Positions 54,117-63,635 of a stretch of 64,000 nt of DNA are shown one piece after another. The DNA is from Methylomonas albis (GTDB lineage: Bacteria; Pseudomonadota; Gammaproteobacteria; Methylococcales; Methylomonadaceae). Position 1 is the first letter of the stretch, and each line of letters begins with the position of its first letter. A program made the position numbers and the translations under genes. The DNA is taken from assembly GCF_014850955.1 (NCBI RefSeq), contig NZ_JACXSS010000001.1, positions 3,038,001 to 3,102,000 on the forward strand. The letters run 5' to 3'. A model generated the notes under the pieces. That model saw only the letters and a program-made list of their open reading frames with translations, was not told the origin of the DNA and ran no database searches.

Positions 54117-56699
54117 TTACGATTGCCTCGCGCTATGGCGAATATTGCGGCGCGACTTGGCCAGTATGCCCAGCAAACCGCTCAGGAACAGCCATACGGC
54201 GGTCGGCAGCGGCACGGCTGCGACGCGCAGACTGCCGTTGGCGGCCAAGTTGGAAAAATCGAGTAGCTTGCGGTCTATGCCGGCGACGCTGATGCGGTCC
54301 GGGCTGAAACTGCCGATGAATCCGGCGAAGTCGAATAGCTTGAACACGTCGCCGGCGACCGGCGTAAAGTTGCCGCCGAATACCAAGGCCAACGTACCGT
54401 TAAAGTCGAAATGATCAATATTCAGCAACTGATCGTATTGGCTACCGGCTTGCTTGCCGAAGATTTCCATCGTCACAACGGAGGTGGCGTTGAAGCTAAT
54501 GTCGCCGCCGTGGAAGTCGATGGCAGCAGGACTGTTGCCTGGGTTGTAATCGCCATGAAAGGCAACGCTTCCGTTAAAGCCACCGGCGCCGTTAACATCG
54601 TTTAAGAAGGTTAATACGCCATCGGTGCCGGACACGTCACCGTTGTTGGTAAAGTTGCCTAGTATGCTGGCGTTGCCGGTGTAACTAAGGGTTTCGCCGC
54701 TGCCAAGATCGGCGCCGTTGACGGTAATCAACTTGCCACCGCTGGCGAGAATAGTGGAGACGCCCAAATGGGCTTTATCTTTATCTAGCAGCGTCACTTG
54801 ATTGGAGCCGACTTCCAACTTGCCGCCAAACTCGAAACCTTGAGTGGAATTGGCGTCGCCCAGCAGCAGATTGCCGTTATTGGCGCGGATGGTGTTGGCC
54901 GCCGTGCCGCCGCTCACTGTCGATGCCAGCTTGCCGTAGCCGGACAAGGTGCCGATGTCGTTCATATCCAGATGGCTACCATTATCGAAAACGATTTGTC
55001 CGCCGTTCAAAGCCAGCGTGCCGGCCTTAACCGAGCCGCCGTTTAGCCATAATAGATTGCCGCTGTTGACGTTCAGACTTCTGCTCACCGCCAAGGTTTT
55101 ACCGCTGGTTAGGGTGGTGACCGGGCTAAATATTTCATTGCGGCCCAAGGTCACGCCATCGGCGCCAGTGATACTCAAGGTGCCGGCGCGCCAGTTAAAC
55201 TGGCCGCCAGGCCCAGGGCGAACTTCGTCTTGATTGACGACTTCGAACGTGCCGCCGCTCAGATTCACGACGCCGGTTCTTAAAATTCGGAAGTGTCCGC
55301 CAACCGAAACTAGGCCATGGTTTTCGATATTGAGCAGCCCCTGTCCGCCCTGGCCGATGAACAGATCGCCTTGGTTCCGCCATTGCGAGCCGTCGCCGTT
55401 GACAGTCACCGTGCCCGAGCCGCCGATGGCATTGCCTATGACCGTGCTTGCGCTCTCCACTTTTCCGCCATTTTCCACATTCAGCGTGCCGGTGCCTTGA
55501 TTGCCTACCGTTAGTCTATCCCGGATAGTCCATGTCGATCCTTGGCTATTGATGCTTGCCACCCCCACACCGCCAACGGTGCTGCCGATAGTTCCTTTGT
55601 CGCTTTTCACGCTGCCGCCACTATCGACGACTAAGCTGCCGTCACCCTGAGCGCCGATGATACTCTCGCCAGAAATAACGGCCCCGCCGTTAGTGATTTT
55701 CAAACGGCCATGGCCAGGCACCCCAATAGACAGGCTCTGATTCGTCCACTTCGATCCGGTACCGTCTATGGTCACTAAGCTGGTATGGCCGGTGCCGTCC
55801 CCTATGGTGCTTCGGCCGGAGTTCAACGCACCGCCATTGGTCACACTTAGCGTACCTTCACCAAGATAGCCAACGTTAAGATAGTCGCTGTTGGTCCAAC
55901 TCGATCCCAGACCATCGATAGTCACTTTGCCGCCGTTGCCGATAGACGTGCTCTTACTGATCACCGAGCCGGAATCTAGGATATTCAGGGTGGCTTTGCC
56001 GTGCGTGCCTATGTTCATGTTCCCGCGATTGGTCCATTTCGATCCCAAGCCTTGGACGGTCATTTCCGCCGTACTTCCCCAGCCGTCGCCGATGACGGCC
56101 GAGACACTGTCCAGCGTACTCGCGCCTTTCACCAGTAATCGTGCGTATCCGGTTTCGCCGAGAATCAGTGGTCTATTGCCGGCGGAAACCTTGGCGTGGC
56201 GTAACAAGGTCAGGGAATGGTTGCCCAAATCGGTGAATTGATTCACTTGCAAAAAGCCGCCGGGGATATTGCCGCCATCCCAGATCTGATCGGCGCCGAT
56301 GGCGATCCGCATATTGATGGTTTGCAGATTGCGGCTGGCATTGACGATATTGCCGATGCTGACGATGGGATTGCCGTTTAGGGTAAACGCCTTGGCATCG
56401 GCCGCAAAGGTAATACCGTTGATGGCCATGGCATCCGGGCCGTCGTTAAGCGGCGTCAACCGGGTGCTGCCTTTGAAGACCAAGGTATCGCCAGCAGTCG
56501 GCAGTAATAATGGGTCGTTATTGAGCCAGTTGGTATTAGGGTGAAGGAAGTCGTTGTTCGAGTAAAACCAATTGTCGCTGTCGCCGCTGCCGTCCCAAAC
56601 CAGCTCGTAGGCAAGGGCGGGTGAGGTCAAAAGGCCATTGGCTAGGATGCCAGCAAACGCCAGCGCTAATGGGTGAGCTTTGAAATATGGGCGGTACAT
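54117..56699 (-). CDS. T5SS/PEP-CTERM-associated repeat surface protein
   Basis: An 860-residue secreted protein. A signal peptide (about residues 1-29, ending SPALA-YE) is followed by six or more copies of a repeat with the pattern VTIDGxGSxWTN-x-LxVGxxGxGTLxVxNGG, the T5SS/PEP-CTERM-associated repeat, predicted to form a beta-helix. An autotransporter-like strand region comes next. The C-terminus is a VPLP-type sorting tag: VPLPTAVWLFLSGLLGIL followed by AKSRRN, recognised by an exosortase. It has no autotransporter barrel, so it is probably anchored or released at the surface through the exosortase route (inference). A palindromic operator candidate lies upstream. Confidence 0.88.
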   Translation of the reverse strand: MYRPYFKAHPLALAFAGILANGLLTSPALAYELVWDGSGDSDNWFYSNNDFLHPNTNWLNNDPLLLPTAGDTLVFKGSTRLTPLNDGPDAMAINGITFAADAKAFTLNGNPIVSIGNIVNASRNLQTINMRIAIGADQIWDGGNIPGGFLQVNQFTDLGNHSLTLLRHAKVSAGNRPLILGETGYARLLVKGASTLDSVSAVIGDGWGSTAEMTVQGLGSKWTNRGNMNIGTHGKATLNILDSGSVISKSTSIGNGGKVTIDGLGSSWTNSDYLNVGYLGEGTLSVTNGGALNSGRSTIGDGTGHTSLVTIDGTGSKWTNQSLSIGVPGHGRLKITNGGAVISGESIIGAQGDGSLVVDSGGSVKSDKGTIGSTVGGVGVASINSQGSTWTIRDRLTVGNQGTGTLNVENGGKVESASTVIGNAIGGSGTVTVNGDGSQWRNQGDLFIGQGGQGLLNIENHGLVSVGGHFRILRTGVVNLSGGTFEVVNQDEVRPGPGGQFNWRAGTLSITGADGVTLGRNEIFSPVTTLTSGKTLAVSRSLNVNSGNLLWLNGGSVKAGTLALNGGQIVFDNGSHLDMNDIGTLSGYGKLASTVSGGTAANTIRANNGNLLLGDANSTQGFEFGGKLEVGSNQVTLLDKDKAHLGVSTILASGGKLITVNGADLGSGETLSYTGNASILGNFTNNGDVSGTDGVLTFLNDVNGAGGFNGSVAFHGDYNPGNSPAAIDFHGGDISFNATSVVTMEIFGKQAGSQYDQLLNIDHFDFNGTLALVFGGNFTPVAGDVFKLFDFAGFIGSFSPDRISVAGIDRKLLDFSNLAANGSLRVAAVPLPTAVWLFLSGLLGILAKSRRNIRHSARQS

Positions 56700-56741
56700 G
56701 ATGCTGCTCCTGAGTAAACGATAAAAGTGTTGTCTCGGAGG

Positions 56742-56775
56742 CGGTTAGCCGCTAACCGATGTCCGATGGTTAGCG
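56742..56775 (-). promoter_or_regulatory. Palindrome upstream of the PEP-CTERM gene, operator candidate
   Basis: CGGTTAGC-C-GCTAACCG (56742-56758) is an 8-bp perfect palindrome around one base, and a third half-site GGTTAGCG lies at 56768-56775. It is 43-76 bp upstream of the start codon, where a regulator would be expected to bind. No matching palindrome was noticed elsewhere in the window. Confidence 0.35.
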
Positions 56776-57140
56776 TTTAGTTGTCATTTCTTGTGCCAAT
56801 TGCCGCGTGCTTACTGCCGACGCCCTGTAAACGATTGTTTTAATGTTGTTTTGGTCTTGGTGTTTAAGGCATTTCAGGTTGGCGGCAATGAGCCGACTGG
56901 CGGAAGCGGCGACGATATGTCGTTCGAGTTACGAAATATCGTTGATTGCCAGGCCGATCAACACGGTAGCGTATGCAAGGCTATAGTGGTGCGTTTCAAT
57001 CGCGGCGCCAAGCGCAAAGTGGAACAATCCACCCGCCAAGTTTGGTGGCGAAATTTGCTGCGGGCTGTGGGGGGACGACTGGCCACAACACCTCGACAGT
57101 ACAGTACGGAGCTACCAACGCCAGGTTGTTTGCTTCTCTC
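56776..57140. other. Gene-free stretch left of the repeat array
   Basis: Open frames exist here (one of 122 codons on the plus strand) but show no domain, no convincing ribosome site and a composition unlike the neighbours, so I do not call a gene. The promoter of the PEP-CTERM gene should lie at its left end. Confidence 0.4.
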
Positions 57141-57355
57141 GAAACCCTTTTTACCTTAACCACAAGGCATTTAGGCTAGCCCGCAAGCCAATAAGCCCTT
57201 CGTGCCAGGCAAATCGCTTTAAGCGCAAACCTGCACCAGTCAACGCGCAACTCAAAATGCCGCTCGCGAACGGCAAATTTGCCTTAATCGCCAGCCTGAA
57301 TAACTTTGCGCGCAAGCTAAAAAGCAGTTCAAGCAAGCCTAATTGGTTTAAACCC

Positions 57356-58689
57356 GAGGGTGTAAGAATTTTTGTGTAAACGGCCATGAGGTAGGAAACT
57401 ACCGATCCTGATGAGGATGAAAAAATGACCGTATCACCCAAAGCCATTCCTGATGAATTACTCGATGCCTTAATGTCGAACTATCAAACACCCGAAGACC
57501 TGATCGGTGCCAATGGACTGTTAAAGCAGTTGACCAAAGCCATTGTCGAACGCGCCCTGGAAGCGGAAATGACCGCGCATTTGGGCCACGGCAAGCATGA
57601 GGCGGTGACCAACGCCAATAGCAATGCCCGTAACGGCAAGAGCCGGAAAACGCTCAAAGGCGACTTCGGCGACTTACCCATCGAGATTCCCCGTGACCGT
57701 CATGGCGAATTCGAACCCCAGATTATCGCCAAGCATCAACGGCGCTGGACGGGCTTCGACGACAAGATCATCTCGTTGTACGCCCGCGGCCTGACGGTAC
57801 GGGAAATCCAGGCCCATCTATTGGAGATCTATCACACGGAGGTGTCGCCCACCTTGATTTCCTCGGTGACCGACGCGGTCCTTGAGGAGGTGAGCGCCTG
57901 GCAAACCCGTCCGCTGGATCCGATTTACCCCATCGTCTACCTCGACTGCCTACACACCAAAGTGCGGGACAGTGGCAGTGTGCGGATCAAGGCGGTCTAT
58001 CTGGCTATTGGTGTCAATCTGGACGGCCACAAAGAGGTGCTGGGGCTGTGGATTGCCCAAAGCGAAGGCGCCAAATTTTGGCTGCAAGTGGTCACCGAGC
58101 TCAAGAACCGTGGCGTCAACGACGTTTTTATCGCCTGTGTCGACGGTCTAAAGGGGTTTCCGGAAGCGATCGAAACCGTGTTTCCCAAAGCCACTGTGCA
58201 GTTGTGCATCGTGCACTTGGTCCGTAACAGCCTTAACTACGTCAGCTACAAAAGGCGCCAGTCGGTCGCCGACGACCTCAAGCGTATCTATCAAGCCGCT
58301 ACCGTCAGGGAAGCCGAACAAAAACTGGCCGAATTCGAGGCCAACTGGCACGAAGCCTATCCCACCATTGCCCCGATCTGGCGACGAAACTGGGACCGTA
58401 TCATCCCGTTTTTCGACTATCCGCCCGAGATTCGCAAGGTGATCTACACCACTAATACCATCGAATCGGTGAACCGAAGCCTGAGAAAAATCATAAAAAA
58501 TCGCGCGATCTTCCCCAGCGATGACGCATTATCCAAGTTGCTCTATCTGGCATTGAAGAATATCAGCCAAAAGTGGACCATGCCCGTCTATGACTGGAAA
58601 GCCGCATTAAACCGGTTTAGTATTCAGTTCGAAGACCGAATCCCTAACCGATAACTTAAACCCGTTTACACAAAATTCGGGATACCCCC
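57356..58689 (+). mobile_element. IS256-family insertion sequence (1334 bp)
   Basis: The ends are imperfect inverted repeats of about 28 bp sharing the inner ATTTTGTGTAAACGG-like block (left GAGGGTGTAAGAATTTTTGT, right complement GGGGGTATCCCGAATTTTGT). They are flanked by an exact 8-bp target duplication, TTAAACCC, at 57348-57355 and 58690-58697. It is inserted in the third unit of a 64-65-bp repeat array. It contains an intact transposase. Confidence 0.92.
57425..58654 (+). CDS. IS256-family (Mutator-type) transposase
   Basis: A 409-residue DDE transposase. Catalytic residues are Asp in IVYLDCLHTKVRD, Asp in IACVDGLKGFPEAI and Glu in YTTNTIESVNRSLRK; the family block VQLCIVHLVRNSL is present. 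A GATGAGGATG leader precedes the ATG. The frame is intact and the element's target duplication is perfect, which suggests recent insertion and possible activity. Confidence 0.96.
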   Translation: MTVSPKAIPDELLDALMSNYQTPEDLIGANGLLKQLTKAIVERALEAEMTAHLGHGKHEAVTNANSNARNGKSRKTLKGDFGDLPIEIPRDRHGEFEPQIIAKHQRRWTGFDDKIISLYARGLTVREIQAHLLEIYHTEVSPTLISSVTDAVLEEVSAWQTRPLDPIYPIVYLDCLHTKVRDSGSVRIKAVYLAIGVNLDGHKEVLGLWIAQSEGAKFWLQVVTELKNRGVNDVFIACVDGLKGFPEAIETVFPKATVQLCIVHLVRNSLNYVSYKRRQSVADDLKRIYQAATVREAEQKLAEFEANWHEAYPTIAPIWRRNWDRIIPFFDYPPEIRKVIYTTNTIESVNRSLRKIIKNRAIFPSDDALSKLLYLALKNISQKWTMPVYDWKAALNRFSIQFEDRIPNR

Positions 58690-59020
58690 TTAAACCCATA
58701 CCACTAGTGCCTTGTGCGCGAGCCAATATGCTATTCGCGCCTGGTAAATTTCTGCAAACGATTAGTGCGGAGGTTAAATGCTGAACCCGTTCGCCCCTGT
58801 CGAAACGCAAACAGCCTTTCGACTGGGGCAAAATGATCAGATATTAATGTTTCAGAAGGCCGGATCAATGATGTGTAGGGCACATGCCATCCAATCTACT
58901 CGGCGGGCGCGCCATAAACCAACCAAGGCTAATCCGGAATAGCTTTACTTATTGGAAAATTCGACCATTATTTAAGCGTTTTGAATAACGCATATGCAGA
59001 GCCTAAACGTAGGATTTCCG

Positions 59021-59376
59021 ATGTTTAAAACGACCTCATCGATTGCAATCATTCTGTTGTCGGTTATTTTGTCGCCAAAGCCTGGAAACTAACGGCTTAT
59101 ATCTGTGAAGCCATTACCGACCGCCATAAAACGAAAGATATTTTTGCGGACAAAATACAATGCACTAAGCCCAAAAAGAATCTTCTTGCAACATTAAAAC
59201 TGGCCGAAGCGACTTGTAAAACCCACAAAACGCTGGGCAACGTGGAAACAAATTATGAATTTGAACGTATCACAAGTAATTTACTGATTTATATTGGTCT
59301 AAGCGAATATGACTTCGAAGATTTACAGGCCAAATTGATCAATATGGAACTTAATCAGAGTGTGGTGTTGGTGTAG
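59021..59376 (+). pseudogene. Small membrane-anchored protein gene with a frameshift
   Basis: ATG 59021 has AGGA 6 nt upstream and encodes MFKTTSSIAIILLSVI, then the frame ends 23 codons in. The +2 frame continues FVAKAWKLTAYICEAITDRH to TAG at 59374-59376, with no start codon of its own. Adding one T in the ATTTTG run near 59066-59071 joins the two into about 118 residues: one membrane helix and a charged helical domain. It is either a real frameshift in a homopolymer or a sequencing error. It sits directly before the sensor kinase gene (2 bp), so the two were probably one operon. Family unknown. Confidence 0.6.
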
Positions 59377-59377
59377 C

Positions 59378-62257
59378 ATGCATAGACGCCAACCCATGCC
59401 TGCCATCAGCAAAATCGTCCTATCGGCCGGAATATTGGGCGTGGTGATCGGCACTCTAGGTATCCGCCTATCTACCGACATTTCTTGGATTCGCTTTTTC
59501 GATAACATGCATTGGACATCGGGCACTGTCTCATCGGCAATCCTGGGCTGTCTGAGCCTGAAACGAGCCGCTCCAGCCGATGCCAAAAGCGTGTTCTGGT
59601 TTACGCTCGGTTTAAGTGGCTATGCCGTTGGCCAGATATTCTGGGATATTCAAACCGCGATCGCTTATGCCAACTTCCCCGCTCCATCGGATTTGTTGTA
59701 TCTGTGGCTGGGACCTTGCATCGCCATAGGCTTACTGCTGGAAATCCGTGGACATACCGTAGCGGCCGAACGCAAAACAATCTGGCTGGACGCACTAACC
59801 CTGACCGTGGCGATGTTGACACTGATTCTGGCGCTGTATCTGCCCAAACGCGGCGAAACCGCGCTGCTGCCGCTGCTGATTCTGATAGCCTATCCTGCCA
59901 CGCTGTTCGGAGCCGCCAGTTTGGCTCTGACCATGATGCCTGTGTTGCGCCAGCGCCCCAATTCCAGTCTGTTGCTGTTTCTGATCGGCCTGATTATCAC
60001 CGGACTTAGCTGGATGCGCTGGAATTTCATGGCCCTGGACGGCACCGCTATCGACGGCGCCTGGTTCAATATATCGTTTTCGGTAGCGGTATTGTTGATC
60101 GGCTTCAGCCTAACCAGCTGGAATATCGACGACAATACCGACCCCAGCTGGGACCGCTGGTGCGAGGGCATGTTGCGATTGTTTCCTCTACTCACCGTGG
60201 TAATGGCCTCGCTGGCCGTGGTGTTTTCCCATACCCTCAACAATTTACCGTTCATTGTGCAAACCGCGGCGGACATAGGTTCTGTGATAGTAGTCGTGCT
60301 GGCGATGATTCGGCAAGGCGCGTTACTGAAAGATCGCGACGCTTTGTTGCTGGCACAATTGGCGCTGGTGACCAGCAAGCGGGAACTCGCCGTGGAACGC
60401 AGCCAGCTTAAATCGCTGGTGTGCGCTATTCCAGATCTCGTCTGGCTTAAGGATCCGGAAGGCATTTATTTGAATTGCAACCCGCGCTTCGAAACGTTTT
60501 TCGGCGCCGCCGAAAGTCAAATCATCGGCAAGACCGACTACGATTTCATCGATCGCGAATTGGCCGATTTCTTTCGCGGGCACGACCGAATTGCTATGGA
60601 GGCGAATAAGCCTTGCAGCAACGAGGAATGGCTGACGTTCGTGGCCAGCGGCTACCACGGCTTGTTCGAAACCATCAAGACGCCGATGCGCGACGAAGCC
60701 GGTGCCTTGATCGGGGTATTGGGCGTGGCTAGAGACATCACCGAACGCAAACGGCTCGAAGAGGAGCTGAAACGAACCGGCGAAGAACTTCGCCATTATA
60801 AGGACCATCTGGAAGAAACGGTTCTACAGCGTACCGAGGAACTGCTGCTGGCCAGGGACGCGGCGGAATCGGCAAACAAGGCCAAAAGTGTTTTCCTGGC
60901 CAACATGAGCCACGAATTGCGCACCCCGCTAAACGCCATCTTGGGTTTTTCCAATATGATGCGCCAGGATGCCCAGTTGAACCCCAGCCAGTCTGAAAAC
61001 CTGAACATCATCAACCGTAGCGGCGAACATCTGCTGAAATTGATTAACGACGTCTTGGAGATGGCCAAAATCGAGGCGGACCGTTTGGAATTGAACATGG
61101 CACCATTCGATCTGGGCGCCATGGTGCGGGACGTTACCGAAATGATGCAGATCCGCGCCCGTGAAAAAAGTTTACGGCTGGAACTCGATCAATCGTCGGA
61201 ATTTCCGCGCTATATCAACAGCGACGAAGCCCGCATTCGACAAATTCTGACCAATCTGATTACCAACGCGATCAAGTTTACCGATCAAGGCGAGATAAGC
61301 GTGCGCTTGGGCGTAAGACAAAACAAGCGTTCGCATTTGCAGATCGAAGTCGAGGATAGCGGCGTCGGCATCCCGCAGGAGGAACAGACTCGTATTTTCG
61401 AACCATTTGTGCAACTGGGTGAACATGCCATCAATCAAGGTACCGGTCTCGGTCTAACTATCACCCGTCAGTTCGTCAATCTCTTGGGCGGCCAGATTAC
61501 TCTCGACAGTACACCCGGCAAGGGCTCGCTGTTCCGGGTCGAATTGCCGGTAGAATTGGCTGACGCCAACCAGATTCTCCATTCCAAGCACCTCGACGCG
61601 AGCGAGCTGGTGGAACTCGCGCCAGGCCAACCTCGCTACCGCATCCTGATCGTTGAAGATCAACGCGAAAATCAGTTGCTGCTGAACCGTTTGATGACCC
61701 AACTTGGCCTGGAAACCAATATCGCGGAGAACGGCAAGCAAGGGATAGAAGTCTTTCAAAGCTGGCAGCCCGATTTAATCTGGATGGACAAGCAGATGCC
61801 GGTGATGGACGGTATCGAAGCCACTCAATACATCCGCCGATTGCCCGATGGTCAAATGGTGAAAATCGTCGCAGTGACCGCCTCCGCCTTCATGGAACAA
61901 CAGCAGGAAATGCTGGATGCCGGCATGGACGATTTCGTGCGCAAACCCTATCGTTTCGATGAAATTTATGCCTGTCTGGCTCGGCAACTGAGCCTGGAAT
62001 ATGTCTACACATCTCAACATGCGATGGAAGAAATGCCTGCCACGGAACAAATCGTCGACATGCTGGCAAGATTGCCGTTAGAGCTGCGTATAGAGCTGAG
62101 GTATGAACTGATCTGCCTGAACAGTGACAACATAATAGAAATCATACAACGGATAGCAGGCATCGATGCCACGTTAGCGCGGACTTTGTCCAAGCCGGCG
62201 GAAAGCTTCGATTATCCGGCCATCTTGCAATGGTTGGACGAGTCGGAACAGCTCTAG
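59378..62257 (+). CDS. Hybrid sensor histidine kinase with N-terminal membrane sensor
   Basis: 959 residues from ATG 59378 (MHRRQPMPAISK; Met7 is an alternative). About eight membrane helices (residues about 10-320, MASE-like) are followed by a PAS domain (about 345-460, VCAIPDLVWLKDPEGIYLNCN), a coiled coil, HisKA with His512 in MSHELRTPLNA, a HATPase domain (NLITNAIKFTDQGEISV, DSGVGIPQEEQTRIFEPF, GTGLGLTI), a receiver with Asp804 in LIWMDKQMPVMDG, and a helical C-terminal extension of about 80 residues without an obvious Hpt histidine. It autophosphorylates and passes phosphate internally; the output partner is not nearby. Confidence 0.92.
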   Translation: MHRRQPMPAISKIVLSAGILGVVIGTLGIRLSTDISWIRFFDNMHWTSGTVSSAILGCLSLKRAAPADAKSVFWFTLGLSGYAVGQIFWDIQTAIAYANFPAPSDLLYLWLGPCIAIGLLLEIRGHTVAAERKTIWLDALTLTVAMLTLILALYLPKRGETALLPLLILIAYPATLFGAASLALTMMPVLRQRPNSSLLLFLIGLIITGLSWMRWNFMALDGTAIDGAWFNISFSVAVLLIGFSLTSWNIDDNTDPSWDRWCEGMLRLFPLLTVVMASLAVVFSHTLNNLPFIVQTAADIGSVIVVVLAMIRQGALLKDRDALLLAQLALVTSKRELAVERSQLKSLVCAIPDLVWLKDPEGIYLNCNPRFETFFGAAESQIIGKTDYDFIDRELADFFRGHDRIAMEANKPCSNEEWLTFVASGYHGLFETIKTPMRDEAGALIGVLGVARDITERKRLEEELKRTGEELRHYKDHLEETVLQRTEELLLARDAAESANKAKSVFLANMSHELRTPLNAILGFSNMMRQDAQLNPSQSENLNIINRSGEHLLKLINDVLEMAKIEADRLELNMAPFDLGAMVRDVTEMMQIRAREKSLRLELDQSSEFPRYINSDEARIRQILTNLITNAIKFTDQGEISVRLGVRQNKRSHLQIEVEDSGVGIPQEEQTRIFEPFVQLGEHAINQGTGLGLTITRQFVNLLGGQITLDSTPGKGSLFRVELPVELADANQILHSKHLDASELVELAPGQPRYRILIVEDQRENQLLLNRLMTQLGLETNIAENGKQGIEVFQSWQPDLIWMDKQMPVMDGIEATQYIRRLPDGQMVKIVAVTASAFMEQQQEMLDAGMDDFVRKPYRFDEIYACLARQLSLEYVYTSQHAMEEMPATEQIVDMLARLPLELRIELRYELICLNSDNIIEIIQRIAGIDATLARTLSKPAESFDYPAILQWLDESEQL

Positions 62258-62477
62258 TGTCATATGCTTTAACAACATCGTAACTATTCAGCATCCGCCA
62301 ACAAACAGGTGATTTATCTTCTCTATGCTGACGGAGAGGAATTTGCGCATCACTGAATAATGACACGACATTCAGCGATGCCGCCTGGGAGCCCATTATT
62401 ACTTGGCGCCGTATAGCCACTTCAAATGAATCTGGCTGACCATAGAGTCGACGTTCCATAACAGGAGAGATGCTACG

Positions 62478-63371
62478 ATGATTAATAATAGCCCGCATCA
62501 ATTAAGGCGATCCGCCATCCTGCGGTATCTGGCGATTGTCGCACTTATCTGGAATGGCCCCCTAGTTAGCCATGCTTCGGAAGGTGGTGGAAGCAATTAT
62601 CTGCCGGGTTTTTACGGCGATTTTGCAATGGCGGTCATGCCTGAAAAAGGTACTTTCTTTAATAATTTCTATGCCGCCTATAAGGACACCAAGGGACAGA
62701 CTGGAACCATTCTCGAAATGCCAAGTATCGTTCATGCCACCGGCCAAAAAATACTGGGCGGAAATTTTATCGTTGCCCTATATCCCGGATTAGTGGCCGC
62801 AAAAGATCAAAGTAACAATAACGATATGACCCGATTTGGTCTGGGTGATGCCTATCTGATACCAATAGCACTGAATTGGCAATGGGGTAGTCTTACGGCT
62901 TTAGCTTTTGAAGGTGTTGTTGCGCCTACCGGATATTATGAAAAAGGCGCATTAAATGCCGGCCGTAATGTCTGGACATTCGATCACATCCTGTCTCTAA
63001 CCTGGCAATTACCAGCAGATAATGAACTGTCGGTTACTCTAGGCTACATGAACAATCTAAAAAATCCGGCCACCGCTTATCAAAGCGGCGATGAATTTCA
63101 TGTTGATTATATGCTGGGACATTACATTCGACCCGATCTTGCAGTTGGTATCACCGGTTCGCACTATCGCCAAACCACTGCCGACAGGGCAAGTGCCGAA
63201 ACCTTAGTGAATGTCAATAGCGAAGCTTCCAGCTTAGGCCCAGTAGCCATGTATACCCCACACCTATTCGATCGAGATGTTACTGTTTCAGTGAAGTATC
63301 TGCGAGAGTTCAGTGTTCAAGGTCGTGCCGACCAAGAATACTTGATTTGTCGTATTTTTATGGCCTTTTGA
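62478..63371 (+). CDS. SphA/MetA-like outer-membrane protein
   Basis: 297 residues with a signal peptide (about 1-34, ending SHA-SE) and a beta-barrel pattern of alternating aromatic strands ending in a terminal Phe (ICRIFMAF). The start of the mature part (NYLPGFYGDFAMAVMPEKGTFFNNFYAAY) and GLGDAYLIPIALNW match the family named for the meta-pathway phenol degradation cluster (transporter SphA-like), which is thought to move hydrophobic substrates across the outer membrane. A good AGGAGAG ribosome site precedes the ATG. It is followed by the second repeat array. Confidence 0.85.
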   Translation: MINNSPHQLRRSAILRYLAIVALIWNGPLVSHASEGGGSNYLPGFYGDFAMAVMPEKGTFFNNFYAAYKDTKGQTGTILEMPSIVHATGQKILGGNFIVALYPGLVAAKDQSNNNDMTRFGLGDAYLIPIALNWQWGSLTALAFEGVVAPTGYYEKGALNAGRNVWTFDHILSLTWQLPADNELSVTLGYMNNLKNPATAYQSGDEFHVDYMLGHYIRPDLAVGITGSHYRQTTADRASAETLVNVNSEASSLGPVAMYTPHLFDRDVTVSVKYLREFSVQGRADQEYLICRIFMAF

Positions 63372-63452
63372 ATAAGGCATAAGCCGATAAGATACGTTGA
63401 AAATTTAATTGGATTTATCAATTAATCAACCACTTATAAGTTGACTCAAAAT

Positions 63453-63635
63453 ATGAATCAAGAGAGCCATACAGAAATCAATGCGGTGCTTGCTTATATT
63501 TTTACAGTGCTTATGTCCGAAATCATCCCGTTCTCCGTTTCGAACAAACAACAAAAATCAGACCTTGACGCGTTTATTGATGTAGCACTAAACGCACAAG
63601 CCAAAATGCTGCTCGCGAATGGCAGAATGCCTTAA
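63453..63635 (+). CDS. Short ORF of doubtful status
   Basis: ATG 63453 opens 60 codons (NQESHTEINAVLAYIFTVLM...). The last third overlaps the first unit of the 64-bp repeat array, so the frame probably runs into the repeat by chance or represents a gene truncated by it. No ribosome site of note and no recognised domain. Confidence 0.2.
   Translation: MNQESHTEINAVLAYIFTVLMSEIIPFSVSNKQQKSDLDAFIDVALNAQAKMLLANGRMP

Larger units (their letters stand above)
57179..58869. repeat. Array of 64-65-bp repeats, interrupted by an IS256-family element
   Basis: Units begin with a GCGCGCAAGC-like motif at 57179, 57243, 57308 and, after the IS, 58714. Subtracting the 1334-bp IS and one 8-bp target copy, the last interval is 64 bp, equal to the others. 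The shared pattern is about GCGCAAGCCAAAATGC, a TCGCG block, then GCCTTAATCGC. A conserved flank with CTGCAAACGATT (58752-58763) and CCGGATCAAT (58860-58869) follows. A further degenerate unit may precede 57179. The period is not a multiple of three, so coding repeats are unlikely. Confidence 0.7.

Noticed and set aside
56791..57159. 122-codon plus-strand ORF left of the repeat array
   Set aside because: No recognisable domain, unusual composition and no good ribosome site; probably chance.
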